Made by a program: the position numbers and the translations under genes
Origin: Sulfurimonas sediminis
Lineage (GTDB): Bacteria > Campylobacterota > Campylobacteria > Campylobacterales > Sulfurimonadaceae
Direction: 5' to 3'
Assembly (NCBI RefSeq): GCF_014905115.1
Contig: NZ_CP041235.1
Location: forward strand, 2,170,001 to 2,234,000
Length of the DNA: 64,000 nucleotides
Shown here: positions 1 through 9,109 of the stretch, piece after piece
Layout: each line of letters begins with the position of its first letter
How positions within the stretch are numbered: position 1 is the stretch's first letter
Notes under the pieces: model-generated
What the model was told of the DNA's origin: nothing
Databases searched by the model: none
The model's input: the letters and a program-made list of their open reading frames with translations, nothing else

Positions 1-295
1 TCACAGCATCATACAACTGGCTGATTGTCAATCCGTTTGCTTCGGCCATTTTTTTAATATCATCATACACTTCCGTACTCGAAACCGAAATATCTCTTTT
101 GGCAATTTCAAGCGCTTCAAGTTTTTTACGGATAAGGATGTCGGACGCTTTTTTTGCATCTATATGCGCCTGCTGCATCTCTTTTTCAATATCGAGCAGA
201 GTAATTGCTTTATCCTCTACAACAATTGCGACACCGTCATAGACTTCTGCATTTACCAGGCTTGAAAGCATCAGTAATACGAGTAATTTAAACAT
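1..295 (-). CDS. SurA-like peptidyl-prolyl isomerase / periplasmic chaperone, N-terminal part
   Basis: The gene starts at the ATG complementary to 293-295 and runs off the left edge, so only about 98 residues are visible. They begin with a short signal peptide (MFKLLVLLMLSSLVNA), followed by YDGVAIVVEDKAITLLDIEK, which resembles the opening of SurA-type N-terminal domains (an 'IAVVN...IT..D' segment) and then charged helices. Members of this family escort outer-membrane proteins through the periplasm. It is transcribed divergently from gltX. The catalytic parvulin domain would lie outside the window, so the family call rests on the N-terminus only. Confidence 0.6.
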   Translation of the reverse strand, partial: MFKLLVLLMLSSLVNAEVYDGVAIVVEDKAITLLDIEKEMQQAHIDAKKASDILIRKKLEALEIAKRDISVSSTEVYDDIKKMAEANGLTISQLYDAV

Positions 296-360
296 AAAAA
301 TCCATTTTGTTAATTTTAATAGAGTATTTTACCAACCTTTAACCAACAATTGCCTAAAAT

Positions 361-378
361 TGTAAGAAACTTCTTACA
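361..378. promoter_or_regulatory. Perfect inverted repeat in the gltX leader
   Basis: TGTAAGAA and TTCTTACA form 8-bp arms around a 2-nt centre, 12 nt upstream of the gltX start and just before the AAGG ribosome site. It could be an operator or a leader hairpin. There is no run of T after it, so it is not a terminator. No family of regulator is recognised. Confidence 0.35.
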
Positions 379-390
379 TAAGGCACAATC

Positions 391-1779
391 ATGGTTGTTA
401 CTCGTTTTGCTCCATCTCCTACAGGCTATCTGCATATCGGCGGTTTACGCACGGCTCTTTTTTCTTATCTGTGGGCAAGAAAAAACAATGGAAAGTTTCT
501 TCTTCGCATTGAAGATACCGACAAAGCAAGAAATTCGCAAGAGGCAACAGAAGCAATTTTAAAAGCATTCCAATGGCTCGGGCTTGAAGCTGACGGAGAA
601 ATCACTTACCAGAGCAAACGCGAAGATATATACAAAAAATACATACAGCAGCTGCTTGATGAGGGCAAAGCCTACAAATGTTACATGAGCAAAGAAGAGT
701 TAGACGCACTTAGGGAAACACAAATGGCAAATAAAGAGCGCACAAAATATGACGGAAGATACCGTGATTTTACAGGAACTCCACCAGAGGGAGTCGAGCC
801 TGTTATACGCATAAAAGCACCTCTAAGCGGTGAAATAATCGTGCATGACGGTGTCAAAGGAGATATCTCTTTTCAAGCAGAAGATATTTTGGATGATTTT
901 GTCATTGCCCGTGCTGACGGTTCTCCTACCTATAACTTTGTCGTGGCAATAGACGATGCTTTAATGGGTGTCAATGAAGTGATTCGAGGCGATGACCACC
1001 TCTCAAATACCCCCAAACAAATCGTCGTTTATGAAGCGCTCGGATTTGATGTTCCGAAATTTTATCATGTGCCTATGATTCACAATGCCCAGGGCAAAAA
1101 GCTCTCAAAACGTGACGGTGCGACAGATGTTATGGCATACAAAGAGATGGGGTATCTGCCACAGGCACTGCTCAATTTTCTTGTGCGTCTTGGCTGGAGC
1201 CACGGAGATCAGGAAATTTTTTCGATGGATGAAATGAAAGAGCTGTTTGATCCAAAAGACATCAACAAATCAGCCTCTATTTACAATACGGAAAAACTCG
1301 ATTGGCTCAACGCCCACTACATCAAAAACACACCCAATGAGGAACTCACAGAACTGCTCACTGATTTTGGCGTAGTATTAAGTTCACACGATAAAAAAGA
1401 GATTTTACTCGATGCCCTTAAAGAGCGGGCAAAAACCCTCAAAGAACTGTCAACACTTATCAATGAGATAGTGACAACACCTCAGTCATATGATGAAAAA
1501 GCTGTCAAAAAAGCCTTCAAAGGCAATGCGATTGAAATTCTTGAAACATTTGCCAACAAGCTTGATGCAGCAAAAGAGCTGCACCTGCCAAGTGATTATC
1601 ATCATGTGATGGAAACAGTTGTCAATGAAATGGAAATCGGGTTTGGCAAGATAGGCAATCCTCTGCGTGTCGCACTGCTGGGTAAAATGAGCGGTCCGGG
1701 ACTTGATGTCGTTATGTCTGTCATCGGAAAAGATGAAACCATCTTGCGTATTGCAAGAGCCATAGAAGCCAATATATAA
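391..1779 (+). CDS. gltX: Glutamyl-tRNA synthetase
   Basis: Class I aminoacyl-tRNA synthetase that charges tRNA-Glu (and, in bacteria lacking GlnRS, may also glutamylate tRNA-Gln). The HIGH-type motif is visible near residues 9-19 (PSPTGYLHIGG) and the KMSKS-type motif as KKLSKRDGA near residue 235. The 462-aa length is normal for the family. The ATG start follows AAGG at 380-383. The gene stands alone between the divergent SurA-like gene and the convergent peroxidase operon. Campylobacterota usually carry two gltX copies with different tRNA specificity; which one this is cannot be told from sequence alone. Confidence 0.95.
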   Translation: MVVTRFAPSPTGYLHIGGLRTALFSYLWARKNNGKFLLRIEDTDKARNSQEATEAILKAFQWLGLEADGEITYQSKREDIYKKYIQQLLDEGKAYKCYMSKEELDALRETQMANKERTKYDGRYRDFTGTPPEGVEPVIRIKAPLSGEIIVHDGVKGDISFQAEDILDDFVIARADGSPTYNFVVAIDDALMGVNEVIRGDDHLSNTPKQIVVYEALGFDVPKFYHVPMIHNAQGKKLSKRDGATDVMAYKEMGYLPQALLNFLVRLGWSHGDQEIFSMDEMKELFDPKDINKSASIYNTEKLDWLNAHYIKNTPNEELTELLTDFGVVLSSHDKKEILLDALKERAKTLKELSTLINEIVTTPQSYDEKAVKKAFKGNAIEILETFANKLDAAKELHLPSDYHHVMETVVNEMEIGFGKIGNPLRVALLGKMSGPGLDVVMSVIGKDETILRIARAIEANI

Positions 1780-1794
1780 TGGCTTCTATATTTT
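1762..1794. terminator. Hairpin between convergent gltX and peroxidase genes
   Basis: ATAGAAGCCA (1762-1771) pairs with TGGCTTCTAT (1780-1789) over an 8-nt loop, followed by ATTTT. The left arm lies inside the last codons of gltX, and the convergent peroxidase gene ends at 1793. This is a compact terminator that could serve both directions. Confidence 0.75.
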
Positions 1795-2803
1795 AGTTTG
1801 TCTCCGGTAAAAGAGGTACTGTTACGATATCTTGCGATAATTTTCCGGTTAGAGACTCTAAAAAAAGATAAATACTTTGCGTTTCCTCTTGTGATAAATC
1901 TACCCCTAACTGTACCTTTGCCATTATTTTGACAGCTTCTTTCAATGATGTGACACTGCCATCATGAAAGTAAGGGGAAGTCATGGCAATATTTCTGAGT
2001 TGTGGCACTTTAAAGACATATTTGTCTCCTTCTTTTTTCGTGACATTGTAGCGTCCTTCATCAATCTTCTTGCTTTTTGTATATTCCCAGTAAGGCGCAA
2101 CCATACCGAATTTTTGATTCATTGTTCCGCCAAGCAATGCACCTGAGTGGCAAGAGGCACAGCCTGTTTTTATAAATGTTTTGAGACCTGCTTTTTCCTC
2201 TTGTGTCAAAGCATTTGATCTGCCCTCTAAAAATTCGTCAAACCGTGAAGGTGTTGAAAGCATCCGCTCCCATGCCCCAATCGCCTTTGCATAATTGGCA
2301 ACACTTATCGGCTTTGCATCATTTGGAAATGCTTTTTTAAACAAAACAGTATATTGTTCAATACTTTGCAGCTTTTTTTCCACCCATTCATTAGAAGGTG
2401 CGCCAAAAGAGCCTTTGCCCAACAATGCCTTTCTTGCCTGTTCTTCAACATCTTTTCTGTCTCCGCGCCAATGCTGAGAAATCTGACCTGCGGCATTAAG
2501 GACCGTTGGGGCATTTCTTGGATTCAGTTTTCCAAAGTTTCCACGTGATTTTTCAAGATTGTCTGCTCCGTAATAACTAAAAGGGTGGCATTTCGCACAA
2601 CTCGTTGTTCCGTCTATGGAAACTCTTTTCTCATGAAAAAGCATCTTTCCAAGCTTTATTTTTGCCTGCGTTAATGTATTTGTCTCAGAGGGAAATGTTT
2701 TTGGCAATGGCCCAAAATTTTGTTTTGCCTCTTGTAACAGCAAGCCCTCAGAAGCATATGCACATGATATCGCAACAGATATCGACAGTATAGTTTTTTT
2801 CAC
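1793..2803 (-). CDS. Diheme cytochrome c peroxidase (CcpA/MauG family)
   Basis: Periplasmic diheme enzyme that reduces hydrogen peroxide with electrons from c-type cytochromes. A signal peptide is visible (residues 1-18, ending CAYA), with heme motifs CAKCH at 69-73 and CASCH at 215-219, and the family segment RNAPTVLNAA near 96-105. Length 336 aa fits the family. It is the last gene of a four-gene minus-strand operon starting at 5471 and ends at the hairpin shared with gltX. It is a second, diverged member next to the 382-aa paralogue at 4323-5471. Confidence 0.9.
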   Translation of the reverse strand: MKKTILSISVAISCAYASEGLLLQEAKQNFGPLPKTFPSETNTLTQAKIKLGKMLFHEKRVSIDGTTSCAKCHPFSYYGADNLEKSRGNFGKLNPRNAPTVLNAAGQISQHWRGDRKDVEEQARKALLGKGSFGAPSNEWVEKKLQSIEQYTVLFKKAFPNDAKPISVANYAKAIGAWERMLSTPSRFDEFLEGRSNALTQEEKAGLKTFIKTGCASCHSGALLGGTMNQKFGMVAPYWEYTKSKKIDEGRYNVTKKEGDKYVFKVPQLRNIAMTSPYFHDGSVTSLKEAVKIMAKVQLGVDLSQEETQSIYLFLESLTGKLSQDIVTVPLLPETN

Positions 2804-2840
2804 AGTTTATTCCTTGTATTGTATTGTTTCTTATTTATAA

Positions 2841-3245
2841 CTAATGTTTTCCCGGTGCCAATTTAACACCTTTTCTCTCATGCGTAATATATGCGATAAG
2901 AGCTGTCATTTTTGGATTATCCAGCGCCATTTTCTTCCCTTCAAGAGGGTTTGCAATACACCAGTTTATCATCTCGCCCATTGTCGCTACTTTGCCTAAT
3001 TGTTTTTGAAACTTGGGATATGTCTCCGGATGCGTGTTAGTTGCATTTGGATGGCATTCATTACATGTAACGGTGTTCGTTCCCAGCTTTGTATCTGTAA
3101 ATACTTTTCTTCCCTCTTTGACAACACTTTTATACTCAGCACTCCCGAAGTCAAGATCCTTTTGTGTAAACTGGTCTGCATAGAGTCCGTTTTGTATAAA
3201 TACAGCAGCACTTAACAGTATAATTGATTTTAATACTTTTTTCAT
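2841..3245 (-). CDS. Small periplasmic mono-heme cytochrome c
   Basis: 134 aa with a signal peptide (to about residue 23) and one heme motif CNECH at 61-65; the distal Met ligand could be one of the Met residues near TMGEMINW or KMTALIAY. A likely role is donating electrons to the neighbouring peroxidases. The gap to the upstream metallophosphoesterase is 10 nt, so it is probably co-transcribed. The iterated palindrome TTACATGTAA (3061-3070) encodes the T-C-N of the heme motif here, placing the palindrome on a functional cysteine. Confidence 0.85.
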   Translation of the reverse strand: MKKVLKSIILLSAAVFIQNGLYADQFTQKDLDFGSAEYKSVVKEGRKVFTDTKLGTNTVTCNECHPNATNTHPETYPKFQKQLGKVATMGEMINWCIANPLEGKKMALDNPKMTALIAYITHERKGVKLAPGKH

Positions 3246-3255
3246 AATTAACTCC

Positions 3256-4326
3256 TTAATAATGTCTCTGTGAAGGTATTTTCTGATGTTGATATTTTAT
3301 ATCTTCAGGCTCTTGCGTTTTTTCATTGTATGCTACCGTTCTGTTCTCATTATTTGGAAGTTGAAAATGTAAGTCAACTCTTCCAGAGTGCACATCAATC
3401 ATCTCCCAGCCAGTTGCATCACGCTCAAAAAATGGATCGGCACGATTCATCTCAATGGTAAGTTTTGGCATATAACTTGTACCTTGTGTATAAGTTTTCG
3501 GATACGGCCACGGCCATGCTGTTGACATTACAGAATTAAAAGCTATATTGCCGATTTTATTATATTGAATCTGATGGACATGACCATAAATAACATTTAC
3601 TTTTTTAAAAGGTTTTAAAATCGCTTGAATCTGTTCTGCATCATCAGTCCAGAAATTCCAACCCTTATATATCTTTTGTAAAGGAGAGTGAGAAAAAACA
3701 ATAATAGGCGTCTCGTTAGAAATTGTACTCAAATCCTCTTTCAGCCATTGTCTTTGTTTCTCTCCAACCATAAATGCAGAACCGTTAGGATCATCCAAAC
3801 CTGCCATGGTTTGCATTCTATCCATTGGATTTTTCCATTTATGTGTCCATTTTTCATCGACTAATATAGAATTAAGAACAACAATATGAACACCTTTATG
3901 ATCAAAACTATAATATGGATCACCAAAACGATTCATCCAGTGTTCACCTAAATCAAGATAGTAATCATGCTCGCCCAGCATCATTTTCACAGGTGCTCTT
4001 AAAGCCGAAAGAATTTCCGCTCCGTGATCAATCTCTGCTGCTTTGCCAAGTTGTCCTAAATCCCCACCAAACAAAACAAAATCTGGTTTTGGATTCATTA
4101 AATTACACTCTGCAATCGCTTTTTTTAGTCCCATATCCCAGTTTCTGACAAATTTTGCCCCTTTAATTTGTTGCAAATGTGCATCAGAAATGACAGCAAA
4201 AGTAAAATTTTTACCTGATTTGCTACCATCTATATTATCAGCAAAAGCCACTTCAATGATGCTCATAGGTAAAATAGTACCCGCTGCTACAACGCTTGCC
4301 TTTTTAATAAAATCTCTTCTTTTCAT
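3256..4326 (-). CDS. Tat-exported metallophosphoesterase
   Basis: Calcineurin-like phosphoesterase of 356 aa. The N-terminus MKRRDFIKKA is a twin-arginine signal. The dimetal motifs appear in order: SDAHLQ (D-x-H), FGGDLGQ (GGD), GEHDYY (a GNHD variant with Glu for Asn), FSHSP, and YGHVHQI (GHxH). The substrate cannot be told. Its ATG overlaps the end of the upstream peroxidase by 4 nt (ATGA), so translation is coupled and the protein probably acts in the same periplasmic process as the peroxidases and cytochrome. Such an enzyme in a peroxidase operon is unusual. Confidence 0.85.
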   Translation of the reverse strand: MKRRDFIKKASVVAAGTILPMSIIEVAFADNIDGSKSGKNFTFAVISDAHLQQIKGAKFVRNWDMGLKKAIAECNLMNPKPDFVLFGGDLGQLGKAAEIDHGAEILSALRAPVKMMLGEHDYYLDLGEHWMNRFGDPYYSFDHKGVHIVVLNSILVDEKWTHKWKNPMDRMQTMAGLDDPNGSAFMVGEKQRQWLKEDLSTISNETPIIVFSHSPLQKIYKGWNFWTDDAEQIQAILKPFKKVNVIYGHVHQIQYNKIGNIAFNSVMSTAWPWPYPKTYTQGTSYMPKLTIEMNRADPFFERDATGWEMIDVHSGRVDLHFQLPNNENRTVAYNEKTQEPEDIKYQHQKIPSQRHY

Positions 4327-5471
4327 TTTTCATCCTTTACATTCTCAAATTCCGAACTTGTAAGTGCTTTTAGAAAAGCAACTAAATCTGCCATCTGTTC
4401 TCCATTTAAATGAAGCGGTCGAATTCCCCCATCTAAAAATGGTGAATCCGGAGCATCTGGATTCAGTTTACCTCCAAAGTTGTAAAATGCAACAACTTCT
4501 TCAAGCGTACTCAAGCTTCCATCATGCATATAAGGCCAAGTCTTCTCTATATTTCGTAGTGAAGGTGTTTTAAAGGCACCTATCTCATCTACTTCATTTG
4601 TTACAACAAAGCGTCCAAGTTCAGAGAATTTTTTTTCAGCAAGAATAAGTTCATCACTTGCAAGGTTCTTTTTGTTCTTTCCTACCTGCTCTTTTTGTTG
4701 TGCAAGAATTTTTATATATTCAGAAGCAACTTCAGCTGTTTTCCCCTGGAGTGATTTAAATCCTACACCAATGTTGTAAAAACGGTTGTCAGTAAAGAGT
4801 GCCTGTGTTTGGCTGATTACATGGCAAGAAACACATCTGCCTTGACCGAGATAAATTTTCAGCCCCCTTTTTTCCTGTTCATTTAAAGCATTTTTATCAC
4901 CCCCATACATGTAACGATCAAATTTTGAATTGCCAGATATAACTGTTCTCTCAAAACTTGCTATTGCCTTGGAAAAATGCTCTATCGAAATCTCTGAGGG
5001 CTTCACACCAAAAACTTTCTTGAACTCTTGTTTATAATATGCATCTTTTTTGAGCATATCGACTAAATCCTTCCATGAATGCAAGCCCCCTTCTACGGGA
5101 TTAATCGGTGGGAGCTTAGATTGTTCTTCCAAACTAGCTACTCTTCCATCCCAAAACTGTGATGTATAGTAAGCAGAATTTATGACCGTAGGCGCATTCC
5201 TGGTCCCCACTCTTGTACCGTCTTTGTCTGTAAAGCCTTTTGAAACACTCAAGTGGTCCGTAAAAGCTTTTTCCCTTGCATGACAAGTAGCACAGCTCAC
5301 TTTGCCATCAGCACTAAACCTTGGGTCATGAAATAATACATCCCCCAATTTTATTTTTGCCTCTGTTTGTGGATTATCTGCCGGAACTGGCACATCAGGC
5401 AGTCCCAACGGTGCAGCTTCTGCAATAACAGCAAAACCAGCATACACACAGATTTTTTTCCATAACTTCAT
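4323..5471 (-). CDS. Diheme cytochrome c peroxidase (CcpA/MauG family)
   Basis: First gene of the minus-strand periplasmic operon. 382 aa with a signal peptide (residues 1-20), heme motifs CATCH at 60-64 and CVSCH at 213-217, and RNAPTVINSA near 91-100. It is longer than the paralogue at 1793-2803, with an inserted segment around residues 230-280. Expected role is reduction of hydrogen peroxide in the periplasm using cytochrome electrons; MauG-type oxidation of a protein substrate is an alternative. A -10-like element (TATAAT in the complement near 5570) precedes it. Confidence 0.9.
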   Translation of the reverse strand: MKLWKKICVYAGFAVIAEAAPLGLPDVPVPADNPQTEAKIKLGDVLFHDPRFSADGKVSCATCHAREKAFTDHLSVSKGFTDKDGTRVGTRNAPTVINSAYYTSQFWDGRVASLEEQSKLPPINPVEGGLHSWKDLVDMLKKDAYYKQEFKKVFGVKPSEISIEHFSKAIASFERTVISGNSKFDRYMYGGDKNALNEQEKRGLKIYLGQGRCVSCHVISQTQALFTDNRFYNIGVGFKSLQGKTAEVASEYIKILAQQKEQVGKNKKNLASDELILAEKKFSELGRFVVTNEVDEIGAFKTPSLRNIEKTWPYMHDGSLSTLEEVVAFYNFGGKLNPDAPDSPFLDGGIRPLHLNGEQMADLVAFLKALTSSEFENVKDEK

Positions 5472-5793
5472 CTTTTCCCCCTTTTTTCACATTGTTTTAT
5501 ACAACTCTTTATGAGCAACTTGAAAACCTCTTCCTATAAAAGAAAATAATTTTCTTTTAGTAATTATTATATTTTAATGCTTAAAAAGAACTGTAATGTA
5601 ATAAAAAATTTTAAATAATTCATTGTGTGCCATGAATGGGAAAAAAATGAATAATTTATATAAGAAAAACATATAAATATAAAAGTGTTGAGGGGTAAGT
5701 ACCTGTTGCTTAACAGGTATTGATGATACACATGACGTTTAGAAACTTAACAAGTTGTTTGTCATGTGCATGGATGAACGTTTATTTTACTAT
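5472..5793. other. Intergenic region with two inverted repeats
   Basis: About 320 nt without a credible gene, between the peroxidase operon and a small secreted protein, both on the minus strand. It holds the promoter of the peroxidase operon at its left end. Two inverted repeats are visible: ACCTGTT/AACAGGT (5701-5718) and CACATGAC/GTCATGTG (5729-5736 and 5761-5768, 24-nt loop). Neither is followed by a T run in the sense expected for the small gene, so they may be operators. Confidence 0.4.
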
Positions 5794-6072
5794 TTAAATA
5801 TCATCTCTGTAGACATCCGTCATATCAAAATCATTTTCTGGTTCAATGGTAGGGATTGCATCCAAATCACTTGGATCCACTTCCACTGCTGAGAGATTAT
5901 AATCTTTGCCCTGATAAAACTTTTGTTCTTTGGCATATTTTTGTTCTCTTTGCATCTGCTCCTGAATGTGTTTTTTCACCACATCACTCTTTTTTTCTAC
6001 CGCAGAATTCTCTGCATTTGCTGCCATTACATGTAACGCTGTAAAGGCAAGACTCAACAATAGTTTTTTCAT
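5794..6072 (-). CDS. Small secreted protein of unknown function
   Basis: 92 aa. A signal peptide is clear (MKKLLLSLAFTALHVMAANA), followed by a charged, coiled-coil-like stretch rich in Lys, Glu and Gln (residues 28-52) and an acidic C-terminus (PENDFDMTDVYRDD). I do not recognise a family. An SD-like GGGGAAG precedes the ATG. The palindrome TTACATGTAA (6027-6036) encodes LHV inside the signal peptide. It is divergent from the ABC exporter. Confidence 0.6.
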   Translation of the reverse strand: MKKLLLSLAFTALHVMAANAENSAVEKKSDVVKKHIQEQMQREQKYAKEQKFYQGKDYNLSAVEVDPSDLDAIPTIEPENDFDMTDVYRDDI

Positions 6073-6174
6073 AACTTCCCCTTATTATTATTTTCACAAT
6101 ATATTATACCTGAAATAAATAGAAAAATAAATATGTTAATTTTTGGCTCTTTCTTTTTGAGATATAATTGCATT

Positions 6175-7947
6175 ATGAATAACAATTCCATAACCATAAA
6201 ATCTATTTTTCGCCTTGCCTGGCATAAAAAATCTGCACTGATAAAGGGGCAGATTTTTACTCTTTTGTCCATCATCGTCAGTGTACCGATTCCTCTGATG
6301 CTCCCTGTCATGGTTGATGAAGTTCTTTTGCACAAGCCGGAGTACATCGTTCCTGCCATTGACAGGCTTTTTGGCAGCGGTTCTGCTTTTTACTATATTG
6401 CGCTTGTTGCTTTTGCCGTTATCTTTTTGCGTTTTTTATACTATTTTTTAGGCGTTGTCAGTACAAAAATATTTACCGAAATTTCAAAATATGTTACCTT
6501 TATGGTCCGTTTTCGTCTCTTAAAACATCTCCAAAAAACCTCTATGAATGCCTATGAAACACTGGGAAGCGGTGCTATTTCTGCAAACCTTATTACCGAT
6601 GTAAACACCCTTGATGCTTTTATAATGAGCAGTGCCTCACGCTTTGTAGCATCGGTTTTAACCCTCATTGCCGTTGGCATTGTGATGATAATCATCAATC
6701 CTGTTTTGGGCATACTCATACTTTTTGTGCAGCCGCTTATCATGTTTGTCAGCAAGAAAATGTCCGCACGCGTGGGAGAGCTCAAAAAAGAAGAAAACCA
6801 GGCAATTGCACAATTTCAGGAAAATATCGGCGAGACTCTGGAACTTTTTGGACAAATCAAAGCAAGTAACAAAGAGCAGCATTTTTTTGCCAAAGCGCTA
6901 GAACAGGCAAAAAAAATTCAGGATACTTCCAATGAATTTGGCTTTAAAAGTGTCGCCTATGAAAAGCTCTCTTATACAATCTTTTTAAGTGTTTTTGAAC
7001 TCATCCGTGCTTCAGGACTGCTGCTTGTAGCCTACAGTGATCTGAGTATCGGTATGATGTTTGCCATGTTTGGCTACATCTGGTTTATTATGACACCGGT
7101 ACAGGACATTCTCTCCATGCAGTACAGTTACGCCTCCGCCAAAGCTGCTTTAGAGCGTATAAACAAAGTTTTAACGCTCAAAACAGAAACAAGCGGGGAG
7201 AAAAAACTCACAGCAAACAGTGTTGATATTTCTGTGAAAAATTTATGTTTCAGTTATGCCTCAAGTGACAAACTCATTCTTAAAGGGATAACTTTTGATG
7301 TAGTATACGGCTCAAAAATAGCGCTTATCGGAGCAAGCGGCAGCGGCAAGACAACCCTTGCGCAGATAATTGCCGGTTTTTATGAAAAAACATCCGGTGA
7401 ACTCCGGTACAATAACATACCAACAGAAGAACTCGACAAACACTCCGTGCGTCAAAAAATCTTTTTAGTCCTGCAGATGCCTATACTTTTCAATGCTTCA
7501 CTGCGTTTTAATATTACAATGGGACATGAAGATGTCAGTGATGATGAAATTTACAAAGCCCTTGAAATCGCACAGCTGCAAGACATGCTCAAAAGTATGC
7601 CTAGTGGACTTGAGACCATAGTAGGACATCACGGCATCAGACTCTCAGGCGGGCAGAGACAAAGGCTGAGCATCGCCAGAATGATAATCGCGAATCCGAG
7701 TGTCGTCATTTTTGATGAATCAACCTCCGCCCTTGATGTGCATACCGAAGCCAAACTCTTTAGAGCACTCGCTCCCCTGCTTGAGCAAAAAACAGTCATC
7801 ACCATTGCCCATCGTCTCAGCACCGTTAAAAATGCCGATATGATTTATGTCCTCAATGAGGGTGAAATAGTCCAACGGGGCACACATAAAGAACTTGAAG
7901 AACAAGAAGGACACTACAGCGAATTTCTCAAGGAGCAGTTGTTATAA
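6175..7947 (+). CDS. ABC exporter, fused membrane and ATPase domains
   Basis: Half-size exporter (about 590 aa from this start). The N-terminal half has around six membrane segments; the C-terminal half has Walker A GASGSGKTTL, signature LSGGQRQR, Walker B VVIFDEST and the H-loop TIAHRLS. Such proteins act as dimers and export lipids, peptides or drugs; the cargo cannot be told. A longer reading from 6133 is open, but TATAAT at 6163-6168 looks like its -10 box and would place transcription start at or near the ATG at 6175. Four codons before its end AAGGAG appears, the likely ribosome site of mutY downstream. Confidence 0.85.
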   Translation: MNNNSITIKSIFRLAWHKKSALIKGQIFTLLSIIVSVPIPLMLPVMVDEVLLHKPEYIVPAIDRLFGSGSAFYYIALVAFAVIFLRFLYYFLGVVSTKIFTEISKYVTFMVRFRLLKHLQKTSMNAYETLGSGAISANLITDVNTLDAFIMSSASRFVASVLTLIAVGIVMIIINPVLGILILFVQPLIMFVSKKMSARVGELKKEENQAIAQFQENIGETLELFGQIKASNKEQHFFAKALEQAKKIQDTSNEFGFKSVAYEKLSYTIFLSVFELIRASGLLLVAYSDLSIGMMFAMFGYIWFIMTPVQDILSMQYSYASAKAALERINKVLTLKTETSGEKKLTANSVDISVKNLCFSYASSDKLILKGITFDVVYGSKIALIGASGSGKTTLAQIIAGFYEKTSGELRYNNIPTEELDKHSVRQKIFLVLQMPILFNASLRFNITMGHEDVSDDEIYKALEIAQLQDMLKSMPSGLETIVGHHGIRLSGGQRQRLSIARMIIANPSVVIFDESTSALDVHTEAKLFRALAPLLEQKTVITIAHRLSTVKNADMIYVLNEGEIVQRGTHKELEEQEGHYSEFLKEQLL

Positions 7948-7976
7948 AAAAGATAAAACAGGCACAAAAAGAACTT

Positions 7977-8894
7977 TTGGCATGGTATGAAAAAGCAGGC
8001 AGGCATGAACTTCCCTGGCGAAACACACAGGACATTTACCGTATATATCTCAGTGAAATTATGCTCCAACAAACACAGGTCAGCCGTGTACGGGATGAAT
8101 ACTATCCCCGGTTTTTGGAGAAATTTCCCACGCTGCAAAGCCTGGCAAATGCGTCGCTTGATGATGTTTTAGCAGCCTGGAGCGGATTGGGCTACTATTC
8201 GCGTGCAAGAAATCTTCATAAAACAGCCTATCTTGCACAGAAATCTCTGCCGACAGACTACAAAGAGCTGCTCTCTCTGCCCGGCATAGGGCAGTACACC
8301 GCAAGTGCCGTTTGCAGTTTCGGCTACAATCAAAGTATTCCCGTTGTCGATACAAACATAGCAAGAGTGCTCAAGCGTTATTTTGCTCTTTTACATGTAA
8401 AGGATAAAACCGTTTGGGAATATGCCCAAAAACTGCTTAATCACAAAGACCCAAAAAATCACAATCTTGCTCTTATGGATTTAGGTTCGCTTATCTGCCT
8501 ACCAAAAAATCCAAAATGTGAAGAGTGTCCACTCCAACAAGAGTGTCAGGGAAAAACAGAAGCGGAATTATATACACAGACCAAGAAAAAAGAGTATGAA
8601 TCCCTCGAACTTTTTTACGGTATTTGCATACAAAACGAAAAAATAGCACTTACCCCGGCTACAGGAAACATGTACAAAGGTATGCTTGAACTTCCCGCCG
8701 TCGATCCGATTGAAGAGGATTTTTTAGGTAGTTTCAAACACTCCTATACAAAATACCGCTTACATGTAAAGCTTTATCATCTAGACTCTTTTGAAAAAGC
8801 CATCTGGGTTAGCACGGATGCCTTACATGTAACACCAATTTCTTCTTTGACAAAAAAAGCACTCTCAACTGCTTTGAACAAAAAAACTATGTAA
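7977..8894 (+). CDS. mutY: A/G-specific adenine glycosylase
   Basis: Base-excision enzyme that removes adenine opposite 8-oxoguanine. Motifs visible: SEIMLQQTQVSRV, the helix-hairpin-helix LPGIGQYTASA with the catalytic Asp in VVDTNIARVL, and four Cys for the 4Fe-4S cluster in CLPKNPKCEECPLQQEC. About 305 aa, slightly short C-terminal domain. The start is uncertain: TTG at 7977 cuts into the first helix, and the frame stays open upstream (IKKIKQAQKELLAWYEKAG) to non-standard codons 8 nt after AAGGAG at 7930-7935. The palindrome TTACATGTAA occurs three times in this gene (8391, 8760, 8823). Confidence 0.93.
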   Translation: MAWYEKAGRHELPWRNTQDIYRIYLSEIMLQQTQVSRVRDEYYPRFLEKFPTLQSLANASLDDVLAAWSGLGYYSRARNLHKTAYLAQKSLPTDYKELLSLPGIGQYTASAVCSFGYNQSIPVVDTNIARVLKRYFALLHVKDKTVWEYAQKLLNHKDPKNHNLALMDLGSLICLPKNPKCEECPLQQECQGKTEAELYTQTKKKEYESLELFYGICIQNEKIALTPATGNMYKGMLELPAVDPIEEDFLGSFKHSYTKYRLHVKLYHLDSFEKAIWVSTDALHVTPISSLTKKALSTALNKKTM

Positions 8895-8949
8895 TAGCAA
8901 TATAGACTCTTACATACTCGCGATTAAAACTACTATCAACGACGGAATG

Positions 8950-9060
8950 GCAATATGTAAGATCAGTTAATAATTCGTTAACAAAAAATTAATACTTAGT
9001 TTATACATTTCTTTTATACTGTTAAAACAATTTCGTAATTCTCCATTACAAAATTTCAAA
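8950..9060 (+). promoter_or_regulatory. Promoter region of the DUF302 gene with TTAA boxes
   Basis: The stretch contains AGTTAATAA, CGTTAAC and AAAAAATTAAT followed by TAGTTTATA and a TATACT -10-like element near 9016. Nearly the same order of elements precedes the porin at 12920. The TTAA(C/T) repeats, spaced roughly one helical turn apart, suggest binding by the OmpR-type regulator encoded next to it; this is inference. Confidence 0.4.
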
Positions 9061-9109
9061 TACACAGCATAACTTTCTTAAAGCTATGCAAAATACAAAG
9101 GAATTAAAT

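Noticed and set aside
5729-5768. CACATGAC/GTCATGTG repeat as a terminator
   Set aside because: 24-nt loop and no T run in the direction of the upstream gene; kept only as a possible operator.
6133-6174. Longer start of the ABC exporter
   Set aside because: The extra 14 residues overlap a TATAAT element 7 nt before the ATG at 6175, so this stretch is more likely promoter.
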